64,000 bases of DNA. It comes from Paraburkholderia domus. GTDB lineage: Bacteria > Pseudomonadota > Gammaproteobacteria > Burkholderiales > Burkholderiaceae. The notes under the pieces are model-generated. The model did no database searches, had not been told where the DNA came from, and worked only from the letters and a program-made list of their open reading frames with translations. The translations under genes and the position numbers were made by a program. Shown here piece by piece: positions 43,793 through 51,838 of the stretch. The DNA is taken from positions 85,221 through 149,220 of the forward strand of contig NZ_CAJNAT010000019.1 of assembly GCF_905220705.1 (NCBI RefSeq), in the 5' to 3' direction. Each line of letters opens with the position of its first letter. The stretch's first letter is position 1.

Positions 43793-44572
43793 CTAGCGCC
43801 TCTGCGCGCTACGCAACGCGGCTCCATCAATCTGCTCAGCCGGCTCGTCACGCAGACGCGCAGCGTCATCGCTGGCACCTTCTTTGTTGAGCGCTTCGGG
43901 CACGCCTCGCGATGAATCGTGTGAACGCTCCATCCAGCGGAACAGGAGGACTGCGAGTGCACCGCCCATCAGTTCACTGACGATAAATCCTGGCGCGTCG
44001 ACAGGACGGATACCCGCGAAGGTGTCGGTGAACGAGCGCGCAATTGTCACCGTCGGGTTGGCAAACGAGGTAGACGCTGTGAACCAATAGGCTGCCGTGA
44101 TATAGCCGCCGACCGCTACGGGAATAAACTCAATTCGCCGTTTGGCAACGTTCAGAATGACCGTGAGCAAGCCGAACGAAGCGACAACCTCACTCCACCA
44201 TTGTGACGGTCCAGTGCGTATGTGCCGCGATGCCTCTATCAACGGCAGGTCAAACATGCCGTGGGCGGCTATCACGCCGGCAACCGCACCGAAGGCTTGT
44301 GCCGCGATATAGGCTGCAGCGTGCTTCCAACGCAGCTTGCCAAGCCAGACCTCAGCGAGCGTCACCAACGGATTAAAGTGCGCGCCCGAGATACTGATGA
44401 AGGTGGCGATGAGCGCCACCAGACCAGCCCCGGTCGCGATTGTATTGGCCAGAAGCGCGATCGCCACATTGCCGCCGGCAAGTCGTTCGCCCATGATGCC
44501 CGAGCCCACGACGGTTGCGAGGAGGAATGCCGAACCAACAAACTCGGCGACGACGGCATGACGCAACCTCAT
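43793..44572 (-). CDS. aqpS: AqpS-like aquaglyceroporin
   Basis: A 259-residue major-intrinsic-protein channel with six helices and two half-helices. The pore motifs are N67-P68-L69 ('GAHFNPLVT') and N172-P173-T174 ('SFANPTVTIAR'); both deviate from the usual NPA, as do the AqpS channels found in ars operons. In Sinorhizobium an ars operon with aqpS in place of a pump lets arsenite, made by ArsC, leave the cell down its gradient. Here it is the last gene of the arsR-arsI-arsC unit and no pump gene exists nearby. Confidence 0.9.
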   Translation of the reverse strand: MRLRHAVVAEFVGSAFLLATVVGSGIMGERLAGGNVAIALLANTIATGAGLVALIATFISISGAHFNPLVTLAEVWLGKLRWKHAAAYIAAQAFGAVAGVIAAHGMFDLPLIEASRHIRTGPSQWWSEVVASFGLLTVILNVAKRRIEFIPVAVGGYITAAYWFTASTSFANPTVTIARSFTDTFAGIRPVDAPGFIVSELMGGALAVLLFRWMERSHDSSRGVPEALNKEGASDDAARLRDEPAEQIDGAALRSAQRR

Positions 44573-44694
44573 AGTGGTGATTTCCCGATATCAGTCACTT
44601 CTTTTTTCAGCGCAACGCGGTCGAGCGAGGCGAGCACGCTGCGAGCCGAATTGCCTGTGCAGAGAAACAGCACGTTGTAGACCTTGTCGTTCAT
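44569..44694 (-). pseudogene. Internally deleted second arsC (41 codons)
   Basis: From ATG 44694 the frame reads 'MNDKVYNVLFLCTGNSARS', the complete start and C-x5-R loop of a low-molecular-weight-phosphatase-type arsenate reductase, and passes directly into 'VLASLDRVALKKEVTDIG', which looks like the C-terminal end of the same family, before TGA. About 100 codons between are missing and the frame is kept. Its TGA overlaps the ATG of aqpS. It is a paralogue of the intact copy, not a recent exact duplicate (the N termini differ). Confidence 0.8.
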
Positions 44695-44739
44695 GTCGAA
44701 CCCCAGGCGGATATGCAGAGGAAAGTCAGTCGCTATTTT

Positions 44740-45261
44740 TTACGGAGTCGCACGAATGGCAGTGACGTCGATGTCGCCAACCCTACGCAACTCGGCGCGA
44801 ACGGCGGCTTCATCGAGTGACTCAAGCGGCACGTTGAGGAACGCCTCGACCCGATGTTTTATCTGCTGAAAGACCTGCTCGAATGCAGCGCGCTTCCCTT
44901 CATCCGGGCCTACGACAGCGGCGGGGTCGTAGAAGCCCCAGTGCGCTGATGATGGATGCCCCGGCCAGAGGGGACATACTTCGCCAGCGGCCTGGTCACA
45001 AACCGTGACGATGAAGTCCATGTGTGGCGCACCCGGTTCAGCAAACTCATTCCACGACTTGCTACGCAGATTCGAGATGTCGTAGCCGGTCTTCATGACC
45101 TGTTCGATTGCGAAAGGATTGACCCTTCCGGTCGGATGACTGCCAGCACTAAATGTCTGGAAGCGACCTTGCCCCAGCGTGGCGAGCAGTGCTTCCGCCA
45201 TCACGCTGCGTGCAGAGTTGCCGGTGCAGAGGAAGAGCACGTTGTACGTCCGGTCGCTCAT
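44740..45261 (-). CDS. arsC: Arsenate reductase, low-molecular-weight-phosphatase type
   Basis: 173 residues. 'NVLFLCTGNSARSVMAEALL' has the catalytic P-loop C12-x5-R18; 'DFIVTVCDQAAGEVCP' carries the distal Cys pair that relays electrons from thioredoxin in this class. It reduces arsenate to arsenite in the cytoplasm. ATG 45261 matches the family; it overlaps the stop of arsI by four bases. With the glutaredoxin-type ArsC at 46197 the island holds two unrelated arsenate reductases. Confidence 0.9.
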   Translation of the reverse strand: MSDRTYNVLFLCTGNSARSVMAEALLATLGQGRFQTFSAGSHPTGRVNPFAIEQVMKTGYDISNLRSKSWNEFAEPGAPHMDFIVTVCDQAAGEVCPLWPGHPSSAHWGFYDPAAVVGPDEGKRAAFEQVFQQIKHRVEAFLNVPLESLDEAAVRAELRRVGDIDVTAIRATP

Positions 45262-45716
45262 GAACGGCTCCGTAATACGATATTGGACGCGATGGGTGCG
45301 CAGCATGCGCCTCTCGTCTCTTCGACAGGCTTCGCCCGTGACTCACCGAAAGTCGGAACTGAATCCAGCGTGTGATAGGTCTCCCAGGCAATACCTTGAG
45401 GGTCCACGGTCCAGTACTTGTTGGACCTGGCATAGCAACAGGCCGTAGCAGTTTGTGTTTCCTTTGGAAGCGCAGCGGCATCAAGCCGCGCGTTCATTTC
45501 AGCCAGTTCTTCGTCCGACTCGACCTGGATGCCGAGGTGGTCCACGCCAATCTGCTGACCGCGTTGCGAAATCGCGAAGTTGACGCGCGGGTCGTTCAGC
45601 ATCCACTTGGCGTAATCATCCTTTGCCACCACCGGTGGTGCATCGAAGAGCGCAGAGTAGAAGCGAACACTGTCCGCGAGATTTTCGACGGATATGTGTA
45701 CGTGCATGCGTTTCAT
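45258..45716 (-). CDS. arsI: ArsI: C-As lyase (glyoxalase/dioxygenase fold)
   Basis: 152 residues of the ArsI/CadI family, non-haem iron dioxygenases that cut the carbon-arsenic bond of trivalent methyl- and aromatic arsenicals. Vicinal Cys93-Cys94 ('TACCYARSNKYW') bind the trivalent arsenical, and His5/His7, His60 and Glu112 can form the metal site. A second Cys pair near the end (139-140) is unusual. ATG 45716 overlaps the arsR stop (ATGA), showing translational coupling; the longer upstream frame is the arsR shadow. Confidence 0.88.
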   Translation of the reverse strand: MKRMHVHISVENLADSVRFYSALFDAPPVVAKDDYAKWMLNDPRVNFAISQRGQQIGVDHLGIQVESDEELAEMNARLDAAALPKETQTATACCYARSNKYWTVDPQGIAWETYHTLDSVPTFGESRAKPVEETRGACCAPIASNIVLRSRS

Positions 45717-46057
45717 GACTCTTCTCCACAGCAAGGCTTGAGTGCATCGACGGTCGCGCAAGGCGCACCCGCGCAGCAGTTCTCGGTCAAAAATCCAATG
45801 AGCTCGTTCATCGCATCGAAGTTGGCCGAATAGAACACGTAGCGACCGTCCTGGCGCGCGGAAACGAGTTCCGCGTGCGACAGGTCTTTCAGATGGAACG
45901 AAAGGCTCGACGGTGAGACGCTCAGCTGCTGGGCTATTTCGCCCGCCGGCAGGCCCTGTGGACCGGCCGTAACGAGCATGCGGAACACGGCGAGCCTCGA
46001 TTCGTGGGCAAGCGCGGCAAGCGAGCGGATGGCAATGTTTGAGTCCATGTCGTGCAT
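45713..46057 (-). CDS. arsR: ArsR: arsenite-responsive repressor with C-terminal Cys site
   Basis: 114 residues, winged helix ('GEIAQQLSVSPSSLSFHLKDLSHAELVSARQDGRYVFY'). The alpha-3 ELCVCDL motif is missing. Instead Cys94, Cys95 and Cys100 lie at the C terminus, the arrangement of the Acidithiobacillus-type ArsR. A further C109-C110 pair follows. It controls the divergent arsC-arsH and, in cis, its own operon arsR-arsI-arsC-aqpS. Start is 46057 or 46048. Confidence 0.92.
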   Translation of the reverse strand: MHDMDSNIAIRSLAALAHESRLAVFRMLVTAGPQGLPAGEIAQQLSVSPSSLSFHLKDLSHAELVSARQDGRYVFYSANFDAMNELIGFLTENCCAGAPCATVDALKPCCGEES

Positions 46058-46071
46058 GATAGTCGCAGCTT

Positions 46072-46084
46072 TTCAATATTTCAA
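46072..46084. promoter_or_regulatory. Candidate ArsR operator in the divergent ars promoter
   Basis: TTCAA-TAT-TTCAA, a pair of direct repeats within the AT-rich 139-base gap between arsR and arsC. A TAAAAT hexamer at 46092-46097 could be the -10 box for arsC-arsH. Assignment rests on position and composition only. Confidence 0.45.
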
Positions 46085-46196
46085 GAAGTGTTAAAATGAT
46101 GTGGACTTTGAACGTGGGAAGCGAGCGTACGCGAGGCGCGGCACTCCATCGCCCCGCCGTAGCGCGAGCATCTCCCTAACATTCCGGCAGACCAAC

Positions 46197-46619
46197 ATGA
46201 CCGTCACCATCTTTCACAACCCGAACTGCGGGACATCCCGCAACACGCTCGCGCTCATCCGGAATGCCGGTATCGAGCCCGAAATCGTCGAGTATGTGCG
46301 GCATCCGCCGGGCCGCGAGCAACTGAAGGACATGATTGCCAAAGCCGGACTGACCGTGCGTGGCGCGCTGCGGGAAAAAGGCACGCCCTACGCCGACCTT
46401 GGGCTCGAGAACCCGACGCTGACGGACGAGCAATTGCTCGACGCAATGGTCGAACATCCGGTTCTGATTAACCGGCCCTTTGTCGTGACGCCGTTGGGCG
46501 TACACCTGTGCCGGCCGTCCGAGGTTGTGCTGGATATCCTTCCCTCACCCCAGCAGGGCCCATTCACGAAAGAGGATGGCGAGGTTGTTATCAACGAGCA
46601 GGGCCGGAGGGTTCTTTGA
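46197..46619 (+). CDS. arsC: Arsenate reductase, glutaredoxin-dependent type
   Basis: 140 residues. 'IFHNPNCGTSRNTLALIRNAG' places the catalytic Cys11 in the N-x-C-x-x-S-R motif of the ArsC/Spx fold; the two downstream Arg that bind arsenate are in 'HPVLINRPFVV' and 'VHLCRPSEVV'. It uses glutathione and glutaredoxin. ATG 46197 gives the standard length. Its TGA overlaps the arsH ATG. Confidence 0.93.
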   Translation: MTVTIFHNPNCGTSRNTLALIRNAGIEPEIVEYVRHPPGREQLKDMIAKAGLTVRGALREKGTPYADLGLENPTLTDEQLLDAMVEHPVLINRPFVVTPLGVHLCRPSEVVLDILPSPQQGPFTKEDGEVVINEQGRRVL

Positions 46620-47383
46620 TGACAACGGACATGCCGAACATCAGCGCGCCGCATCTGGACACGCCTGACCTGCAAAAGCTCGAGCCACATACGGTCTCAG
46701 CCCACGCACCGCGCATCCTGCTGCTCTATGGCTCGCTGCGGCCGACTTCGTACAGCCGGCTTCTCACGCTCGAAGCAGAACGTATCCTTCAACACTACGG
46801 CGCGGACACGAAAGTGTTTGACCCACACGGCCTGCCCATCGCGGATAGCGCCCCGGCCGACCATCCCAAAGTGGTTGAACTTCGCAAATTATCCGAATGG
46901 TCGGAGGGACAAGTCTGGTGCAGCCCGGAGCGGCACGGCACGCTGACCGCAGTGTTCAAGAATCAGATTGACTGGTTGCCCCTCGAGATGGGTGGCATCC
47001 GTCCCACGCAGGGCAGGACGCTGGCCGTGATGCAGGTCTGCGGCGGTTCCCAGTCCTTCAATGCGGTCAACGCGTTGCGCGTGCTGGGACGATGGATGCG
47101 AATGGTCACCATCCCCAACCAGTCCTCAGTGGCCAAGGCATACCAGGAGTTCGATTCGAATGGCCGCATGAAGCTGTCGTCGTATTACGACCGCGTTGTC
47201 GATGTGATGGAAGAGCTTTACAAATTCACGTTGCTGGTCCGCGACCGTTCGGATTATCTAACCGACCGATATAGCGAACGCAAGGAGGCTACGCCCGACC
47301 TGGCGAACACCCTGACTGGGGCTGCTATGACTCAAGAGAACGCCGCGGGGAATTCGGACAACGATGACGGCGAGATCGAGTAA
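46619..47383 (+). CDS. arsH: ArsH: NADPH-dependent FMN reductase / organoarsenical oxidase
   Basis: 254 residues. 'RILLLYGSLRPTSYSRLLTLEAERIL' is the flavin phosphate loop of the NADPH-FMN reductase fold, and 'WCSPERHGTLTAVFKNQIDWLPLEMGG' is diagnostic of ArsH. ArsH oxidises trivalent methyl- and aromatic arsenicals to the less toxic pentavalent form. It is translationally coupled to arsC. The last 30 residues are acidic and unlike the core. Confidence 0.94.
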   Translation: MTTDMPNISAPHLDTPDLQKLEPHTVSAHAPRILLLYGSLRPTSYSRLLTLEAERILQHYGADTKVFDPHGLPIADSAPADHPKVVELRKLSEWSEGQVWCSPERHGTLTAVFKNQIDWLPLEMGGIRPTQGRTLAVMQVCGGSQSFNAVNALRVLGRWMRMVTIPNQSSVAKAYQEFDSNGRMKLSSYYDRVVDVMEELYKFTLLVRDRSDYLTDRYSERKEATPDLANTLTGAAMTQENAAGNSDNDDGEIE

Positions 47384-47517
47384 CAGCGTGAGCGGAAGAC
47401 TCGTGACTGGAACACTGGCAGCTACAACATAGCCTGTGCCTTCAGGCTGCGGATGGGCTGAAATCGTACGCAAACCATAGCCAACAGTTGAATATTCGAC
47501 AAAGAGACACTGACACC

Positions 47518-47587
47518 ATGGCAATTCGTTCAGCACGCGTCGAAGACATAGATGCAATACGAGGGTTGCTAACTGAGGCCGACCTTT
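47518..47587 (+). pseudogene. ArsN-like GNAT acetyltransferase, N-terminal remnant
   Basis: 'MAIRSARVEDIDAIRGLLTEADL' after a usable ribosome site is the beginning of a GNAT acetyltransferase of the kind (ArsN) found in ars operons. At about 47587 the similarity stops, and the following bases belong to another gene on the other strand. Confidence 0.6.
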
Positions 47588-47722
47588 CCGCCACAGCGAC
47601 GATGCGTCTACGACCCTCCGAAAAGGCCTTGAGGACAAGCGCTTCTGCTGCACCGGGTTGTACCCAGAAATGCTGCTCGAATGCCTCACGCGTGACGGCG
47701 CACTCGGTGTCGCGACCACATA
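47578..47722 (-). pseudogene. DUF1488-like protein fragment
   Basis: The minus strand reads 'CAVTREAFEQHFWV' then 'KAFSEGRRRIVAVAE', matching the shape of DUF1488 proteins (Cys/Ala-x-S/T-R-E-A-L-x-x-H-F, then an A-F-E helix). Both ends are missing. It abuts the GNAT fragment tail to tail. Confidence 0.45.
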
Positions 47723-48029
47723 ATGTTGTTTCAGCCCTCCTCCGGCCTCTTGGGTACCGCACAGATGGTCGTCCGTCCATGACGTGACGCGTTGGGCGTC
47801 GTCGCGGCACTGGCGCGAACTGAAGTACGGCCAACGTTATGGTTCTGAGTTCGACGTCCCCTTCTCTGCCATGACGGCGACTGAGGAGCGAGGAGAACCA
47901 TAAGAAGTGTGCAATTCGTGAACACAGCACGCGTGCATCTGGGTCAGGTGAGGCAGACGCCCAAAAAAATTGCTCTTTCGGACGGACTGCCGCGACCGGT
48001 TTCGATGCTGACGACGCGCGTGGGTCTGC
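47723..48029. other. Intergenic, no gene recognised
   Basis: About 300 bases at the right edge of the arsenic island. No coding, repeat or RNA signal could be supported. Confidence 0.4.
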
Positions 48030-48362
48030 TCATGCACCAGCACCGCCGGTTGGGTCCGGACGGAGTGGCGTCTGCAGGAGCGGCGACGGTCCCCACATCT
48101 CAACCTTGAAATTGGTCGCGAAGGTCCGTAATTCCTGCTCCAGCACGCGCCATGGCCCGTCTGCGAACGTCGCCCAGTCGATTGTAGACCTCCAGCAGGT
48201 GGTCGTTCGAATCTGCGGGGCGCCGAGCATATTCCGGTTCGCGCGAAGTTCGACCAGACCTGGCTGCTGCACAATCGTTTCCGCTGCCTTCCTGGCCCAT
48301 TCGGCGTAAGACTCCAGATTCACGCCTGGCTGCAGGTCGTAAGTATTCGTCACCTCTATCAT
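48030..48362 (-). CDS. Small ABM/Dabb-fold-like conserved protein
   Basis: 110 residues, 'IEVTNTYDLQPGVNLESYAEWARKAAETIVQQPG', 'ELRANRNMLGAPQIRTTTCW' and 'FATNFKVEMWGPSP'. The pattern is that of small dimeric alpha/beta-barrel (antibiotic-biosynthesis-monooxygenase-like) proteins, often of unknown substrate. ATG 48362 has GAGGAG upstream. Function unknown. Confidence 0.6.
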   Translation of the reverse strand: MIEVTNTYDLQPGVNLESYAEWARKAAETIVQQPGLVELRANRNMLGAPQIRTTTCWRSTIDWATFADGPWRVLEQELRTFATNFKVEMWGPSPLLQTPLRPDPTGGAGA

Positions 48363-48519
48363 GGATATCTCCTCGCCGATGGAGTTGGGTTCCGGCAGGC
48401 ACGTGCCCACTGCCGGTTCGCCGGTATGGCAATGCGCCGCGTCTCTGATTTTTCAACTAATCAGGTTCGGCTCGCAGGACAACTTTCGTTTGCTAGCCAA
48501 CAGTGTTTTCAGCAGGTGT

Positions 48520-50802
48520 CTAAAGCAGCGCGACCACCCGCACGTCGCCCTGCTCGGCCGCTGACGCGACCACCTTGTCGCCGATCCGCCGGAACGTGAT
48601 CGACACCGACGAATCACCCACCTTCAGATCACCGACTTCGAGCCAGTCGATGCCTTCAGGCAGCATGGGCTGTTCGATCACCACTTCGCGCCGCTCCGCA
48701 TCGATCGTGATGCCCAGACATGCTTCGAGCATCATGAACGGCGAGCCCGCCGCCCAGGCTTGCGGCAGGCAGGCGACCGGATAGGCGGTAGGCGGCTCGC
48801 CGCGCCGCCGCGGGAAACCGCAGAACAGCTCGGGCAGGCGCATGTCGAAATTGACCGCTGCCTGAAACAGCGCCTGCAACAGTTTCACCGCCGACGCCTT
48901 GCCGCCGTAGCGCGACAAGCCGCGTGCGCAGATCGCGTTGTCGTGCGGCCAGACCGAGCCGTTGTGATAAGCCATCGGGTTGAAGCGAGCCTGGCTCGCG
49001 GCCAGCGTGCGCACGCCCCAGCCGGTATGGAACAGCGTGGAGTCGAGCGCGCGCACCACCGCTTCGCCGCGCTCGCGCGCGGGCAGACCGAAGGCCAGCA
49101 AATGGCCCGCATTCGACGCCATCACGCGGCACAGTTCGCCGTGGCCGTCGAGCGCGATGCCATAGAAGCCGGACTCTTCCATCCAGTACTTTTCTTCGAC
49201 GCACTGACGGATTTTCTTCGCACGCTCGCTGTATTGCTTTGCCGGATCGTGCAGGCCGCGCAGCATTGCGAAGTGAGCCATCGTGTCGAATGCCGCGCTC
49301 GCATACGCCTGCACTTCGACGAGTGCGATAGGGCCGTCGGGGAAGCGGCCGTTGGCGTGAAAGACCGAATCGTGGCTGTCCTTCCAGCCTTGATTGGCAA
49401 GACCGCCATCGGATTCGCGCTGATAGTCCAGCAGACCGTAACGGTTCTTGTCGCAGACACCCGCGACCCACTGCGCCGCGCGCTCCAGCGCCGGCCACAA
49501 CTCGTCAATCAGGGCGAGGTCCCCCGTACGTGCCGCATAGGCGCCGGCCAGCACGATGAAGAGCGGCGTGCTATCGACGCCGCCGTAGTACAGCGCGAAC
49601 GGCACTTCACCGGTGGCGGCCATTTCGCCTTTGCGCATTTCGTGCATGATCTTGCCGGGTGCGGCGTCACGAAACGGCGAATTGTCGCGCGCCTGATGTT
49701 CGGCGAGAAAGCGCAGCACGCCAGCGGCCAGATTCGGTTGCAACCACAGCGTCTGCAACGACGTGATGATCGCATCGCGCCCGAACGGCGTTGAAAACCA
49801 CGGGATGCCGGCATAGGGATACGGGCCCGTGGCGAGATCGGTAGTTAGCAGACCCAGGTCGGCGAGCGAGCGGTCGATCCACGCGTTGAAGAGCGGATTG
49901 CTCGAACGCACGCGCGCGGTGACGCGGCGCCGTTCACGCATCACAAGGTGGGCGTCGACCAGTGCGGCACGCACTGCAGCGCGGCCGACGCGCGGGCGCT
50001 CCGCATCGATTTGCGACAGATGGGCTTCACTCACCGCGTGCGTGGGTTGTGCGACACCTGCGGCCGGCTTGTCGGCTTGCGCGACCACCTGCACCGCGAC
50101 AGACAGATAGATCGACACGCACGCTTGCGCCGGCAGCTTGACGGTGTAGTCCGCGCGATCGGCGAAGAGCTTGTCCGGCTCCGGCGAGAAGGCGATCTGC
50201 ACATTGCGCGCCACGTCATCGAGACCGATATAGCCGAGCAGCACCTCGCGGTTCTCGACGCGCGCCGGTTCGACACGGCCCTGTTTGTCGCGTTTGAGGC
50301 CGCGCACTTCGAACATGTCGCGGAAGTCACTCGCAAAGGAGATGGACAGCGGGACGACCGCGTCGCTCGTGCCGTAGTTGGTGAGTTCGATGGCTTCGTT
50401 GAGCACGGTGCCCGAGAGCACGCGCACGCGCTCGACGTGGATCACGCCTTCCGGTGTGCTGTCGCCGCCGAGCGGCGGCAGGGGGCGATTGGTCAGATGC
50501 GCGGTGAACGATGTGTTGTCGCTGCTGACGCTGCCCGACAGCAACGAGGGCGCGCGTCCGCCGAAGGTGAGACGTAGTTGCGAGAGGACGCGGGTGTCGT
50601 TGACGAACAGGCCGTCGTCGTGGCCGGTGATATCGCCGAGGGGGTCGTTGACGATGAAGGTGTCGCCAGACTTCAGCACGTGCTGGGTGGCGCTCGCGAC
50701 GTTGAGGTTTTCTGTCGGGATGAACGCGCCGTCCGGCTCGGGTTCGCGGTGGTCGATTCCGCCCGAGTGGGACAGGCCGCCGAGGGCTTCTGGCTGCTGC
50801 AT
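48520..50802 (-). CDS. Glycogen-debranching-type amylo-alpha-1,6-glucosidase
   Basis: 760 residues. The N-terminal domain ('FIVNDPLGDITGHDDGLFVNDTRVLSQLRL') is the glycogen-debranching N-terminal module; the C-terminal half is an (alpha/alpha)6 barrel with 'GIPWFSTPFGRDAIITSLQTLWL', 'YGLLDYQRESDGGLANQGWKDSHDS' and 'NGSVWPHDNAICARGLSRYG'. It likely hydrolyses alpha-1,6 branches or related glucans. ATG 50802 has AGGAG about 10 bases upstream and fits homologues; the frame continues to 50967 without coding character. Confidence 0.88.
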   Translation of the reverse strand: MQQPEALGGLSHSGGIDHREPEPDGAFIPTENLNVASATQHVLKSGDTFIVNDPLGDITGHDDGLFVNDTRVLSQLRLTFGGRAPSLLSGSVSSDNTSFTAHLTNRPLPPLGGDSTPEGVIHVERVRVLSGTVLNEAIELTNYGTSDAVVPLSISFASDFRDMFEVRGLKRDKQGRVEPARVENREVLLGYIGLDDVARNVQIAFSPEPDKLFADRADYTVKLPAQACVSIYLSVAVQVVAQADKPAAGVAQPTHAVSEAHLSQIDAERPRVGRAAVRAALVDAHLVMRERRRVTARVRSSNPLFNAWIDRSLADLGLLTTDLATGPYPYAGIPWFSTPFGRDAIITSLQTLWLQPNLAAGVLRFLAEHQARDNSPFRDAAPGKIMHEMRKGEMAATGEVPFALYYGGVDSTPLFIVLAGAYAARTGDLALIDELWPALERAAQWVAGVCDKNRYGLLDYQRESDGGLANQGWKDSHDSVFHANGRFPDGPIALVEVQAYASAAFDTMAHFAMLRGLHDPAKQYSERAKKIRQCVEEKYWMEESGFYGIALDGHGELCRVMASNAGHLLAFGLPARERGEAVVRALDSTLFHTGWGVRTLAASQARFNPMAYHNGSVWPHDNAICARGLSRYGGKASAVKLLQALFQAAVNFDMRLPELFCGFPRRRGEPPTAYPVACLPQAWAAGSPFMMLEACLGITIDAERREVVIEQPMLPEGIDWLEVGDLKVGDSSVSITFRRIGDKVVASAAEQGDVRVVALL

Positions 50803-51102
50803 CAGGGTCGCTCCTATGATGTTCGTGTTCGCTTTCGCGTTGACTTTCAGTTTCGGTTGGCGCTGGGTGCTGGATGCTGGGTGGTCGCTTCCGATTGTAG
50901 AGGGTCTGTCCGCGTCAGACGAACTTATCACAGGAGAGTTTCGATTTTTTGGTTTGGCATGGGACATGCAGGTTGTGTTTTTTTTGTTCGCTGCGCGGGG
51001 CTTGTGCGGCTGTTTTGCCTGCGGCGGTGGGCTTTCCTTGATCTGACTCCTTGGCGTTTCCTGGTCTGGCTTCTTTGGCCTTTCCTTGATTTCTTAGTGG
51101 TC
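50803..51102. other. Intergenic, T-rich on the plus strand
   Basis: About 300 bases with runs of T and low complexity at 50940-51100, likely promoter DNA of the debranching-enzyme gene. No gene supported. Confidence 0.4.
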
Positions 51103-51248
51103 TATTAGCGTTGCCCCTGTGCGGGGCGGCACTTACTTTCTCTGCCGCCGCAAAGAAAGATAAGCAAAGAAAGCGGCTCACACCGCCAGCCCATAAGCGG
51201 GTCCCCCGCGCAGTCGCGATAGTGGTGCATCTGGAATCTGTGTCCTCG
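51103..51248 (+). repeat. Long inverted repeat, left arm
   Basis: The stretch beginning TATTAGCGTTGCCCCTGTG and running through 'CCGCCAGCCCATAAGCGGG' to 'GGTGCATCTGGAAT' reappears, with scattered differences, on the opposite strand at 51591-51737. The core around 'GCCCCTGTGCGGGGCGGCAC' forms its own hairpin and resembles a repeat I associate with Burkholderia/Paraburkholderia intergenic DNA. Confidence 0.85.
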
Positions 51249-51590
51249 CACCTTCAGCGTTAGTGACAAAGGGCTCGTCAGCTCCCACTTCGCACTGCGT
51301 GCGTCGCGGATGGGTCTGCATGGGAAACCCGGGGCTTCGTCTACGCGTGGTGGGAGCCATCGGCTTCGCCTCGGCGAAGCGCCCATGTATCCCGAAGACG
51401 GGTTGCGTAAGCAAATGAAAGTACGAAAACACAGCCCAAACGAAACGCCCACGCGTTACGGTTGCCGTAGCGAGCCACGGTCCTGGCAAAACGCAAGTGC
51501 GAAAACGTAGCAGTGGGTTTTGTGAAGTACGCTTCGGCGCGCGTAGCGCCGCCGGAAGTATGACGGCCTTGTCGCCAGGGCTGAATGTGC

Positions 51591-51737
51591 CAGGGCACCG
51601 ATTCCAGATGCACCACTACCGCGGCTGTGCGAGGGCCCCGCTTATGGGCTGGCGGTGTGAGCTGCTTTCTCTTGCCTACTTCTCTTTGCAGCAGCAAAGA
51701 GAAGTAGGTGCCGCCCCGCACAGGGGCAACGCTAATA
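51591..51737 (-). repeat. Long inverted repeat, right arm
   Basis: Opposite-orientation copy of the arm at 51103-51248, ending 'CAACGCTAATA'. About 340 bases of unique sequence separate the two arms. That loop holds no supported gene; it contains short palindromes such as 'GGCTTCGCCTCGGCGAAGC' near 51362. Confidence 0.85.
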
Positions 51738-51838
51738 AACCAATAGCAATACAAGGAAAGGCCAAAGAGTCAGATCAAGGAAAGGCCATCTCCACAGGCG
51801 CCCAAACACCAAGCGCCTCACAGGCAAAAACCAAACCT

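Noticed and set aside
48760..49794. A 344-codon open frame on the plus strand
   Set aside because: Antisense to the debranching enzyme, which shows clear family motifs; the translated frame has no recognisable family.
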